Positions 49,658 to 59,499 of a stretch of DNA of 64,000 nucleotides are shown here, in pieces. Below the pieces are notes generated by a model that was not told the origin of the DNA, did not search any database, and was given only the letters and a program-made list of their open reading frames with translations. The stretch is from Lucifuga dentata (lineage: Eukaryota > Chordata > Actinopteri > Ophidiiformes > Bythitidae): contig VXCM01000402.1 in assembly GCA_014773175.1 (NCBI GenBank), forward strand, positions 342,281 to 406,280, written 5' to 3'. The number at the start of each line of letters is the position of its first letter. The first letter of the stretch is position 1. A program made the translations under genes and the position numbers.

Positions 49658-49979
49658 TATGACTCAACTAATGCATTCAAAGACCACTGGGATTTTTTAT
49701 TACCACTGTCCATACTACTTTTTAATGCTTTTAAGGACCACACCAGTGGTTTGCATATTTGCAGAACTTTCCTTAGATTATTTTTTTCTTTGCTAAATTT
49801 GAGTTCTGTATCTCTGCACTGAGGCGTTTATCCAACTCCTACAACACTAGCAAAAAACTGATGAGCTTGATAGACAGCAGGCTTATAAGCATTATTGCAA
49901 CAACAATGAGGATCTTCTAACACAACCATTAATATGATGATTCTGTTGTTCTTACACACCGAGAGATATCGGCCCAGAT

Positions 49980-50685
49980 TCATAAACGGTAGCGCTTGAT
50001 TTACCGCAGCACTATATGCAAATATCATGGTGCAACCACATTCCCTCATTCATAAACGCCTGCTACCAACATATTTTAGCATTTTTCCTTAAAAAGGCGT
50101 TACTGTGATATTTCCTTATTTACATGTCACGGTAGCTGTTCATAAAACAAACCCACATGTAAAAAATAAGACCTGCTTCAAATCTGGGCAACGTTTAAAA
50201 CTGTATTTACCTCACATGTGTTAGCGATCAATAACTTTGATAAACTCTCTCAGCTGATCAGTCAGTTTTTAAATGGTGAATTTTTATCCGATCTGACACA
50301 TGTTCACACTCCCCCCCCNCCCCCACACACACACACAGTACGATTACACACTACAGAGGTTAATATGCACGTTTACCTGTTATTTTAGTGTCAGTCTATT
50401 AAAACGAGGAGCTCCAAAGCAGAACGTATGTTTCCTTTTCCGATTTATCGCTTTAAAACCAGATAAATCAGAATAAATGGTGGCTGATAAATATGCAGCA
50501 GCTCATTAACATGCTGATCTTCATTGGTTTTTACCTGTCACACCTCACAGCAATGCTATCTTCATGTGACAACGGTGCGCTGATTATCGTAGAAGTTTTA
50601 TGAATGAGCGTCAATTATCATGGCCACATTTAGGTCAATGCTACACCCATAGCGCCATTTTTTAAGAATCTGCCCCATAATCTTA
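49980..50685 (+). mobile_element. Rep-E element, fuller copy
   Basis: Left end GGCCCAGATTCATAAACGGT; complement of the right end TGGGGCAGATTCTTAAAAAA. The interior carries the blocks shared with 817-1905 and, on the opposite strand, 56876-57030. C run with N at 50319. No transposase frame. Confidence 0.65.
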
Positions 50686-50740
50686 AAGCCTCTTATGTGG
50701 GTGTGTAGAATATGATTATAGGCTTTCAGTGCACACAAAT

Positions 50741-50774
<34 letters not shown>

Positions 50775-51162
50775 AGGCGGAGGATTGGGTGGGTGCTAAA
50801 TGATGAAGAAAAAACTGATGTTTATAAGAAAAGAATAGATCATTAAAAGAGAGAGAGGGAGAGAATTGCTAGAATTAAAAGAAAATTAATATAATAGTGG
50901 AAAATCAAATAAAATATAGGGAGAAATGCATTAAGGGAGCAGTGAGCCACTTCTCACATGCTGAGATGGCAACTACACAGCCAGAGATCAATCCATTTAT
51001 CCTGCTAATAGCTGCTCTTATCAATCACTGACTCACTGGAAAAGCACAATATAATTTTCCTTATAGCCAAACAGCTGCTTATATAGCAGCGTGAACGTGA
51101 CTCATCGAGGTGCAGCCTTACCCTGGTTTAATTCACTATGAACAGGTTCTACTTACCTTTAC
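50686..51162. other. Non-coding; (GA)n at 50746-50771
   Basis: Purine-rich microsatellite followed by AT-rich unique sequence. Confidence 0.6.
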
Positions 51163-51166
51163 TTAA

Positions 51167-51898
51167 AGGACCATACCACCCATTTTGCATGTTTGAGCCT
51201 AATATATTCAATTTTCATACATGTTACATTACTGACAATCATTTCCCAAAGGATGAAACTGTATTTCAGCTTTCCTGATGTTTTGCAAAATCTCTTACAT
51301 ACAACATACAAGTTAATAGATTTTAACAGGTCAAAGGTAAGTACAGTTAATAGCATATTTCTCTAGGTTTATAGAGCAAATATAACATCCACTTTTAATA
51401 AGCAATATTATAAATGGGAAGATCGATTTAAGCAATTTAAGAGTGAGTCATACCTTTATCTTTATATCAATTTTTAAAATCTTTCCTTTAAAATCCATGT
51501 TTCTCCTGCTAATAGTTATGCAGCCTTATGAAGTCATGGTCATTTAAATTTTTCCATAAGTGCAGGTCTTCTTTTGGGACTATATTCCCCGGTGGAGGCA
51601 TACATTCACTCCGTGCTTTTTATTGCGCTTAAACGCTAAAATTACGTAACTTCTAAAAAAAACCTGAATACACGTCTTGTTGGTGATGATGGATTACCTA
51701 TCCCAAGAACATTTCAAGTATCAACAAGTTGATTTTAATAGCAGAATGAACTGAAACCAATGGAGGTCTGGAAGGTAGGAAAAACATTTTTAATTCACCG
51801 TTCCAGTAGTATGCTTTGGGAAATGATTGTCAGTAACGTTACATGTATGAAAATTGAATATATTAGGCTCAAACATGCAAAATGGGTGGTATAGTCCT
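51167..51898. mobile_element. Rep-A element, complete, longer form
   Basis: Starts AGGACCATACCACCCATTTT and ends with its inverse; TTAA lies outside both ends (51163-51166 and 51899-51902). Compared with the copies at 24431 and 55697, it has about 190 extra bases at roughly 51290-51490, between the TTTTGCAAAATCTC block and AAAATCCATGTTTCTCC. It lacks the 66-bp duplicate seen at 24.8 kb. Confidence 0.85.
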
Positions 51899-51902
51899 TT
51901 AA

Positions 51903-52972
51903 CTAAATAACATACAGTGGCATAAGTTTATAACTGATGTTAACTAATTATATTTTATCATCCAAAAGCCAATGTTGTAATTTGATAATTACTATGTTTG
52001 AACTGATCTATGACCTGCAGCATTCATCAACAAACACACAGATCCAGCCAACAGCACAGAGCTGGACATTTTGGGAGATTATAAAAGACTGCATGAAATT
52101 GTTTACTAAATATTGACACGTGGATGATAAATTATTCAATCTTAATTGGCTTCTGCTTGAATAATTAATGCACAGAGTGAAGAGGAGGAGGAGGAGGAGG
52201 AGGTAAAGCGTTTTCCCTGCTTGACCATCTGAACGCTCCTCAAGCTGTAGTCACTGGCTGCAGAAGTTAATGTGAGCAGACAGGTGAGCGCACATGGAAA
52301 ACGTCCCCCATTGTTCAGCCGTCTGCCTGTCTGTCTCCGTACACCTCCCGCCTCAAACTTTCTGATTCACATTCTCTAACATGCATTATCTGCTGCCAGT
52401 TTGAGCCGTTTTTGCGCCTAAGTTGTTTTAATGTGAAATGAATTTGGGTTTCATTTGCCGTCTAATAATCTGCATTGGAAAGAAAGCTTGGCTAGACAGG
52501 ACGCCAAGCCTGTAAACGGCAAATGAAGCCTTGAAAATGATAAAACACCATTTTTGAGGCCTTGTTTGTCATTTTTTTTATGATTTCTTTGAGACATTCT
52601 TTTATTTTCTAAAATTTCCTAGAATGATTTAAAAAAAATCAATTATTTTGGATTTTTTTTTTTTTAATCCTAGAGTTTAAAGATTTATTTCTGCAATTTC
52701 TTCTCTCAGATTATTTTTCAAATATTATTTTCTAGAATGAAAAAAATGCCTGTGGTTCATTATATTGTATTATGCACACTGTAAATCACGTATAGTTCAG
52801 TTTATTGTAAATTGTGTATATTGAATTTGTGTTTGTTACATTGCACTGTTGTTTGGCATCTATTATGTCCTATACATGTGGCACTTTGTTTCTACACATA
52901 TTCTGGAATGGCAATAAAGTTTGACTTGCCTCATAACATAATGCAGACAGAGCAGCTTTAATGCTGTAACAC
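51903..52972. other. Non-coding; structured block and LINE-like tail
   Basis: (GAG)n at 52181-52203. A repeat-free block with nested inverted repeats lies at 52450-52527. 52780-52935 reads GGCACTTTGTTTCTACACAT then GGCAATAAAGTTTGACTTG, resembling an old LINE or retrocopy 3' end with a polyadenylation signal; no tail remains. Confidence 0.4.
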
Positions 52973-52976
52973 TTAA

Positions 52977-53048
52977 AGGACCATACCACCCATTTTGCAT
53001 GTTTGAGCCTAATATATTCAATTTTTATACACATAACGTTACTGACAA
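52977..53048 (+). mobile_element. Rep-A left-end fragment, cut by a palindromic MITE
   Basis: TTAA (52973-52976) then AGGACCATACCACCCATTTT, continuing to ACGTTACTGACAA, where the palindromic element begins. Rep-A sequence does not resume afterwards. Confidence 0.8.
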
Positions 53049-53261
53049 CACTGTAAAATGTGACAAGTTGATCTTACTTAAAAAAATCTAGGAAACCGAT
53101 TGCCTTAAAAAAGGTAAGTAAATATAACTATTAGTCTTAAGTTATATTTACTTTATATTTACTTGAACTTAAGACTAATAGTTACATTTACTTACCTTTT
53201 TTAAGGCAATCGGTTTCCTAGATTTTTTTTAAGTAAGATCAACTTGTCACATTTTACAGTG
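53049..53261. mobile_element. Palindromic TA-type MITE, copy 2
   Basis: The same element as 49453-49657: CACTGTAAAATGTGACAAGT and its exact inverse at the right, with the TCTAGGAAACCGATTGCC arm. TA is kept on the right (53262-53263), but the left flank reads AA. Inserted inside a Rep-A end. Confidence 0.85.
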
Positions 53262-53280
53262 TACATGATGTCAGCAGACA

Positions 53281-53410
53281 TCATATTGGAAAGGTCACCG
53301 GCAGACAGGTCAAAGTTGAATGTGGTTGAACGTTGAGCGCAGCAGCAGAGGGGAGAACCTGAGCGATGCACATCCCTCAGGTCATTACACAATAATAGAA
53401 CGCTTGCCAC
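53281..53410 (+). mobile_element. Fragment related to the 21280-21964 element
   Basis: Shares GTTGGAAAGGTCA-like text, GAGAACCTGAGC, ACACAATAATAGAACGC and GTTGAGCG with the right third of the element at 21280-21964. The terminus is missing. Confidence 0.5.
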
Positions 53411-53522
53411 CCATCGTACGAAAGCACTGTAAACCAGTTCTTGGTTTTCAGATTAGCAAAAATTTATTTCTAAACTCTTCGGTAAATTGGAATTCTAAAA
53501 ATATTTGAGACTAGAAAATCTC

Positions 53523-53527
<5 letters not shown>

Positions 53528-53566
<39 letters not shown>

Positions 53567-54118
53567 NAAAGATGAGAGGGCCTGCTCTATCGACCATATT
53601 GGATGGAAGTGTGATACCTTAGTGCTCGCTCTCTCTCTCTCTCTCTCTCTCTGGCCACAATGAGGTTCCCACACACGAGGCATCGGGTTTAAGTCTCAGT
53701 CTCGCCTCCTAACTTTCACCATTCATCACAAACTCTGATAAGGAGAGAGAGAAAGCGAGGGAAAGAGAAGTAAGGGGTGGCAAACAGAGAGGGGTTGAGA
53801 GGGAAAGAAAAAGTGAGAGGCATTAGGGTAAAAGAGAAGGAAGGCGGGGTGAGTGAAAGGAAAAAGAGAGGCACTTGGGGGGAGAGAGAAAGAGAGAATG
53901 AAAGAGAGAAAGAAGTGGAGAGAAAAAAGATGAGAGAGAAAATGAGAGATTGGAGTGAAGGGGTGGAGAGAGTGAGAGGAGCTGGTGTAAAGGCGAAGAA
54001 AAGGGGGAGTGAGAGAAGAAAGGATGAAAGAGGGGGGANGGAGCTGGTGTAAAGGCGAAGAAAAGGGGGAGTGAGAGAAGAAAGGATGAAAGAGGGGGGA
54101 GGATGATGGAGAAGCAGA
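53528..54118. repeat. CT/GA low-complexity tract with N gaps
   Basis: (CT)n at 53529-53566 ending at N 53567, a second (CT)n at 53628-53652, and a purine-rich GAGA/GGAG run from 53745 to 54118. N at 54039 has exact 61-bp duplicates (53978-54038 and 54040-54100). Frames on both strands here are composition artefacts. Confidence 0.9.
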
Positions 54119-54239
54119 CTGTGTGCATGTGCATGTGTGTATGTGTGTGTGTTCAGAGGTTTACAGGAGAGTCAAGCCTCAGCCTGACACAACAGAAAGG
54201 CTACTGAAGACGTTATGCCTTGGACACACATACACACGC

Positions 54240-54263
54240 GCACACACACACACACACACACAC
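54240..54263. repeat. (CA)n microsatellite
   Basis: CA array of about 24 bp, slightly interrupted on the left by CGCG. Confidence 0.9.
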
Positions 54264-54395
54264 TCCCATTTTTTCTTACTGGGTTTAAATACATTAAAGT
54301 AGAAATATCACAGAGGAAAAATTCTCCTTTCTCCCAAAAGTCTCCAAAAAGTGACGTCTGAGAACCTCAAAACCACACAAGTTTGCACAATTTCA

Positions 54396-54718
54396 TTTTT
54401 TTTAATTTTATTTTTTATTGGTTTCAAACATATAATACAAGAAAATTAAAAAAATAAAACACAAGAGAAACAACAACAACAACAAAATAATAATAAACTG
54501 AACATATTTACCTGGGATAAAACTTGAGTATAAATCTATATACAATGCTTATTCTTTGGAGAGAATAAAAGGGGGGAAAAAAAACCCTAAAAAAACAAAA
54601 AAAACAATCTCATACAAATGATGGTCGAATAGGTGTAACGTACTTGATCCATTTTTCCCAAACCTCCTCAAATTTGTCTTGCTGTAACCTTCTGAATAAA
54701 GTTATTCGTTCCATGTTT
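54396..54718 (-). mobile_element. 5'-truncated L1-type LINE insertion
   Basis: The insert lies between perfect 10-bp direct repeats CACAATTTCA (54386-54395 and 54719-54728), a target-primed target duplication. The T-rich stretch just after the left repeat is the minus-strand A-rich tail. On the minus strand the 5' side encodes the end of an L1 ORF2 (54610-54714), then a 3' untranslated region. Only about 320 bp were inserted, as expected for an abortive L1 copy. Confidence 0.8.
54610..54714 (-). pseudogene. L1 ORF2 C-terminal fragment
   Basis: The minus-strand frame reads ERITLFRRLQQDKFEEVWEK, then WIKYVTPIRPSFV and a stop. The FEEVWEKWIKY pattern near the end is typical of the C-terminus of L1-clade reverse-transcriptase proteins. 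Only 34 codons remain, without endonuclease or polymerase domains. Not functional. Confidence 0.7.
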
Positions 54719-54799
54719 CACAATTTCAGACACACACACACACGCACACAGCAGATAACACGCTTGATGTCCCGTCTCACACACAAACACAACACAGAA

Positions 54800-55450
54800 T
54801 AGCTGTCCCTTTACTGAAGTGGATTAGCCTCCACAATGGCATCCTTTATTCCCAGCGGAATGTGACTTTTTGGGCAGAGGAGCCCCCCGAGTAAAAACCT
54901 TCAACTATTTTCACTTTTTAAAAACAATATCATCAATCAAGCCAGGTGGGTGGCTGTCAGGGGGCCAGGAATGCCCCACTTAGCCGTCACATGGCGGCGA
55001 TTATTGTGTTCATCACGGGGGCAGATTGCGGGTTACGACAGCAAGCTCCAAATAATGTGTCTATTGTCTCTCCAGATGGAGTAACACAGCTATTGATTAA
55101 GCCATCAACAAACAAGGACCACAGACAGGCAGGCTTCGTCCCTTTATTGACATTTAAATTGAAATTATGTTTACTCAAAATTATGTTTTGGATGTAAATA
55201 TTAGAGAAGTGGCATTGTGAGCAAGAAGTGAGGAGCTCAAATTAAGATGTAGCATTGATCGGAGGAGCTAATTTGAGGGGAGATGATGAATAAACGTGTA
55301 TTACAGCACCTGAGGGGTTGAGATAAAGCAGGGAATGGCGTTTGTAATGAACTGTCTGCAGCAATGGCCAAATTGCTCCTGTCATGAAAACAAAATTTGT
55401 CATGTTGTAGTAAAGGCTTGGGAACTGAAATATAAGGAAAGTACTTTCCA
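54800..55450. other. Candidate conserved non-coding element
   Basis: Long repeat-free run of balanced composition between the L1 insert and the next Rep-A, with words such as CTATTGATTAAGCCATCAAC, TTTAAATTGAAATTATG and GAGCTCAAATTAAGATG. The frames at 54946-55197 (+) and 54987-55178 (-) overlap antisense, which argues against coding. Conservation not tested. Confidence 0.35.
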
Positions 55451-55696
55451 ATTTGCTTGTCACAGTTTGTCACAAATCGCCAAAGGACAGAAAACAGGAG
55501 GAAAATTCAGCACAGGAATCACCGTTTGATTTTGACAAATTTGCAGCTTTTAAGACATTTAAAGCATCAGGTACGAGTGACCCGGTTCAGATTTTTTTGC
55601 ACATTTTGGACATGTGCTGTGAATATATGCATGAGAAAGCACATGGAATCAGATATTCTCTCACTTTGGGCCAAACTCACATGGAAATCGACTTAA

Positions 55697-56320
55697 AGGA
55701 CCATACCACCCATTTTGCATGTTTGAACCTAATATATTCAATTTTCATACATGTTACGTTACTGACAATCATTTCCCAAAGGATAAAACCGTATTTCAGC
55801 TTTACAGATATTTTGCAAAATCTCTTCATCTTTCAAAATCAAATATTAAAGCGAAAATCAAATATTAAAATCGATATTTCTCCTGCTAAATAGTTATGCA
55901 GCCTTATGAAGGCACGGTCCTTTAAATTTTTCCATAAACTCAGATCTTCTTTTGGGACTATATTCCCTGGTGGAGGCATACATTCACTCTGCGCCCTTTA
56001 TTGCACATAAACACTAAAATTACATAACTTCGATAAAAAACCTGAATAAATGTCTTGTTGGTGATGATGGACTACCTATCCCAAGAACGTTTCAAGTATC
56101 AAAAAAGTTGATTTTAATAGCACAATGAACTGAAACCAATGGTGGTCTGGAAGGTAGGAAAAATAATAATCCACTGTTCCAGTAGTATGCTTTGGGAAAT
56201 AAACAAAAAATAAAAAATAAAAGAGGGAAAAAAATGCTTTGGGAAATGATTGTCAGTAATTTACGTGTATAAAAATTGAATATATCAGGCTCAAACATGC
56301 AAAATAGACAGTATGGTCCT
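55697..56320. mobile_element. Rep-A element, complete, with micro-insertion
   Basis: Starts AGGACCATACCACCCATTTT; its right end is the inverse (complement AGGACCATACTGTCTATTTT). TTAA lies outside both ends (55693-55696 and 56321-56324). An A-rich 33-bp piece (56201-56233) between 14-bp direct repeats is inserted near the right end. Confidence 0.85.
56201..56233 (+). mobile_element. A-rich micro-insertion with 14-bp target duplication
   Basis: ATGCTTTGGGAAAT occurs at 56187-56200 and 56234-56247, and once in the other Rep-A copies. Between them is a 33-base, almost pure A-rich stretch with a single GAGGG. This has the form of a poly-A-only product of LINE-type insertion. Confidence 0.6.
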
Positions 56321-56534
56321 TTAAGGAGTCCAGGGCAAGTTAAGTTATACAACTCTATAGTCTCAAAGAAAAACTCATGCCAGGTTTTTTGACCAATTCT
56401 TGTCAAATTCACACTGAATCTCAAGCAAATCTCGAGCAAATTGCAAAGTCAAGAAGTAAATTTTTGAAATCACTTCAGTCCCTTCAGTGCATTTCAGTGG
56501 GCTTTTGTAAAATTAAAAGAATAACCAGAAAATT

Positions 56535-56668
56535 CTGTAGGTAGGAAAAACATTTCTTGTAACTCATCATTCCAGTAGTATGCTTTGGGAAATGGTTGTC
56601 AGTAACGTTACATGTATGAAAATTGAATATATTAGGCTCAAACATGCAAAAATGGGTGGTATGGTCCT
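56535..56668 (+). mobile_element. Rep-A right-end fragment
   Basis: From GTAGGTAGGAAAAACATTTC through CCAGTAGTATGCTTTGGGAA to GGGTGGTATGGTCCT, then TTAA (56669-56672). The left part is absent. It lies about 210 bp after the complete copy. Confidence 0.8.
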
Positions 56669-56672
56669 TTAA

Positions 56673-57247
56673 TATGTATCAGAATTCTACCAGTTTGATT
56701 TTCATCTAACCAGCATCACACTAAATTACTGCTGTGAGAATTTAAGCCTTTTCATAAAGCTTCCCTTATTTTAATCAGCACATCGTTGTCCCGTTGACAG
56801 AAAGCTTTTTAATGCTAAAATTTACCACTCTTAATTTTTGCATGACAGTGTTTTACAAATCTCTTCCTCAACATGTAAATAAGGAAATAGCAGAGTCATG
56901 TTTCTATCGAGGCAAATGCTAAAAGATGCTGCTAACAGGCGTTTATTAGGGAATGTGGTTGAGTGATGATATTTGTCCTTATCAACACGTTAAGTCTGGC
57001 ACCCTGTTTTATGAATCCTGCCCACTGCCTTTAGGATGATGAGGATAATTTAAGGAACGAGTGACAGAAGTAAATTATATATCATGTTAAAGAATTTTTA
57101 GATTTTATCTACCCTTAATTTGAGCGAGTTTTACCCACAATTCATCACATCACATACTTTACTTTTTTTCTTCATATAGCATGAGTCATAAAGGGAAGGA
57201 ATAAAGAAATCACTAAATCATACAGCCAAGTAAAAGTTGCCAGGAGA

Positions 57248-57248
<1 letters not shown>
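56673..57248 (-). mobile_element. Rep-E fragment (56876-57030) in AT-rich sequence
   Basis: On the minus strand 56876-57030 contains CAACCACATTCCCTAATAAA, CGCCTGTTAGCAGCATC and TATTTCCTTATTTACATGT, as in the copy at 50010-50130. Flanking bases are AT-rich with no other feature. Confidence 0.6.

Positions 57249-57298
<50 letters not shown>
57249..57298. repeat. (GT)n microsatellite
   Basis: Perfect GT array of about 48 bp. Confidence 0.97.
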
Positions 57299-57386
57299 AG
57301 GCCTGGATGATTCATCAAATTGTATTAGGGGATATTAAAGGAGCAAAGTTATTCCATCTGATGCATATGTAATGTGACTGCTGCAC

Positions 57387-57486
57387 AAAGTAAGTTACTT
57401 TACATATTTTACTAAAATATGTAAAGTAAGTTACTTTACATATTTTATTTACTGATATGGTGTGTGCACACACACACCATATCAGT
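57387..57486. repeat. Two adjacent hairpins
   Basis: 57387-57437 is a near-perfect AT-rich palindrome built from two AAGTAAGTTACTTTACATAT words around TTTTACTAAAA. 57451-57486 is a perfect hairpin: ACTGATATGGTGTGTG, four bases, then its complement. Confidence 0.9.
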
Positions 57487-58618
57487 CAGGCACCTACACT
57501 AACACACATTCAAGCTGAAGTAAGCAGTGATAAATGAGTGCATGTGTGACAGGGTGAACCATGGAGCATATACACATTAGCTCTACCTTTTGTAGGTGTA
57601 CAAGTACCTCAGTGTGTGTATGTGTGTGCATGTGTCTGTGTGCATGTGCCTGCCACCAGCATCCAGCAGTAGCAGATCATTGGACCAGATGTGTGTGATT
57701 TATGGAGGTGCAGAAACAGCGGCAGAGAGGCCTCCAACGTGTTAAACGTTATTAGCCACAGATGGAGCTGCGTTCACACCCAGCAGCGTTCGCACACATC
57801 AGGCCTCCAAACGCCCCTTTCATCCCTGCTCACAATGCTACTTCTGCATATGTGTGCAAGCACGCCGTTTCATGAGCCTTCAAATAGCAGTTCACCCCGC
57901 GTTGACCTCGCCGTTGCTTTTTCAACAGGATCTTCCAGAGCGAACAGGAAGGCGGTNCCCCGCGTTGACCTCGCCGTTGCTTTTTCAACAGGATCTTCCA
58001 GAGCGAACAGGAAGGCGGTTTGGTGCCATATGGCTGTAGAACAACAGAAGCGGCAGGGCGGTGGACATGGAAAGGCATTCACATTCACATGCACTCAAAG
58101 AGAGATATGACCTCAGAGGGCTGATGAAGTGAAAAATACATAATGGAGGATTGAATGAGACCTATGAAAAAGAGGATAATGGAGAAAATGATATTCATTG
58201 CCTCTATGGATCTGCTTAATCATAGGAGGATCTCCTACCCCTAAACCAGTGCCTCAATGCTCCTTCTGTTGAGAACCAAATGCCCCCTCCCCTCTCCTCT
58301 CCTGTGTCATTGCCAGAAGTTAGTGTAGTCACCTCTGCACAAGGGTGCCAGGATGTAGTCGCTCACAAACTGTCACCAGTCCTGATTAATGCTTTTTGTC
58401 CCTCAGGGCAGCCTGTCTAGTTTCTCTGTATCCATCTGCCCATCCATTCATCCATCCATCTACCCGTTCCTCCAGGCTGTGAATCAGGCAACCAGCAATT
58501 CTTTGACTCAGGCATCCATTTATATGTCCATCCATCTATCCATCATCTTGCCAGTTAGGCAGGTATTTGAATCCAGAAAGGCAGCATCCTAGTCTTCCAT
58601 TCATTTTTCCAGCAAGTA
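57487..58618. other. Non-coding; N gap with 62-bp duplicate
   Basis: 57895-57956 equals 57958-58019 around N 57957. TG-rich patch at 57613-57650 and CATC-rich tract at 58440-58545. The frames crossing the N are artefacts. Confidence 0.6.
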
Positions 58619-59084
58619 CAGTATATACTCGAGGATAAGTCAAGTTTTTTCTTTTGCCATATTTCACAATGCAAATTGGGGGTCGGTGTATACATGAGGA
58701 ATTCAAATCAGATGCCAGAGAACGAAATTTCCAGGGGTAGAAATACTACCCATTACCACTACCCATGGAAAATAGTTTAAATCATACCTTAGAATGATGT
58801 ACTTCCTGACTAAACATCTTATTCAGCACATTTTATGGCGGCCAGTAAGCCATGATCCGTCAGTTACGGTAATCAGCTGCTGAAATAAATATCATGTTTA
58901 CCGGTACGTGGATTATTTTCAGAAAATCAGAGGAATACTATGATAATACCCAGAAAAACAGGTAATTTGCTAAACAAATAAATTGATGGAACAACATCAG
59001 GGGGTCGGCTTATATGCGGGTTTCTTTAAAAATCTAAATTTTCAGGTCAAAATCGGGGGTCGGCTTATAGTCGAGAATATACAG
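58619..59084. mobile_element. Rep-F TIR element, near complete
   Basis: The left end CAGTATATACTCGAGGATAA pairs with the right end, whose complement is CTGTATATTCTCGACTATAA, and TA occurs at or near both borders. The interior contains GGGGGTCGG words near both ends and the block shared with 11998-12232. No coding frame. The TA borders suggest Tc1/mariner-type mobilisation; assignment is tentative. Confidence 0.7.
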
Positions 59085-59091
59085 TTAATAA

Positions 59092-59163
59092 TCCTCGTTG
59101 GCACAGTAGACAGCGCATCAGTCTCCTAATCTGAAGGTCGTGAGTCCGAGCCTCACACGGACA
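59092..59163 (+). pseudogene. tRNA-Met-like pseudogene or tRNA-derived SINE head
   Basis: The D-arm/A-box text (TTGGCACAGTAGACAGCGCA), the anticodon arm (CAGTCTCCTAATCTG) and the T arm (GTGAG-TCCGAGC-CTCAC) follow elongator tRNA-Met closely, and a 72-base cloverleaf can be drawn. The anticodon loop reads CTCCTAA where tRNA-Met has CTCATAA, giving CCT instead of CAT. The acceptor stem has two mismatches, and no poly-T terminator follows directly. It is most likely a decayed tRNA gene or the head of a SINE. Confidence 0.75.
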
Positions 59164-59499
59164 AATGTTTTAAGATAGAAAAATTGTCTTAAGGCCCCAG
59201 CACGCTTTACAAGACGTTAGATATAATAATGAAAAAAATGCTCTATAGTACTTAAGAGCTGACTTATCTTTTCTACTTCTGATACTCCCCTCACTGTAAC
59301 TGACCCCCTGTCACATGGCTGGCTGATGACATGGGCAAAGCTCAACCTGCCATGTGATATTTGGACCAATCATGAGCAGGGACAGGTATAATAAGTAGAA
59401 AAGACAAAAGTTCTCCTTGGGAGGCCTGCAGAAAGAAGAACAAAAGAGCCTGAATCAGTGCGTCTTCAGCCTTGCAAGACATCTGGGGCATGCACAAGG
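59164..59499. other. Non-coding after the tRNA relic
   Basis: AT-rich, then a moderately GC stretch; no A-rich SINE tail, terminator or gene seen. Confidence 0.5.

Noticed and set aside
53777..54134. Charged or serine-rich frames on both strands
   Set aside because: Purine-rich low complexity with an N-gap duplicate; both strands open for composition reasons.
55453..55893. 146-aa plus frame
   Set aside because: It runs from unique sequence straight into the Rep-A terminal repeat, so the second half is transposon DNA.
57691..58110. 139-aa plus frame with internal repeat
   Set aside because: The internal repeat is the assembly duplicate around N 57957; the frame is not contiguous real sequence.
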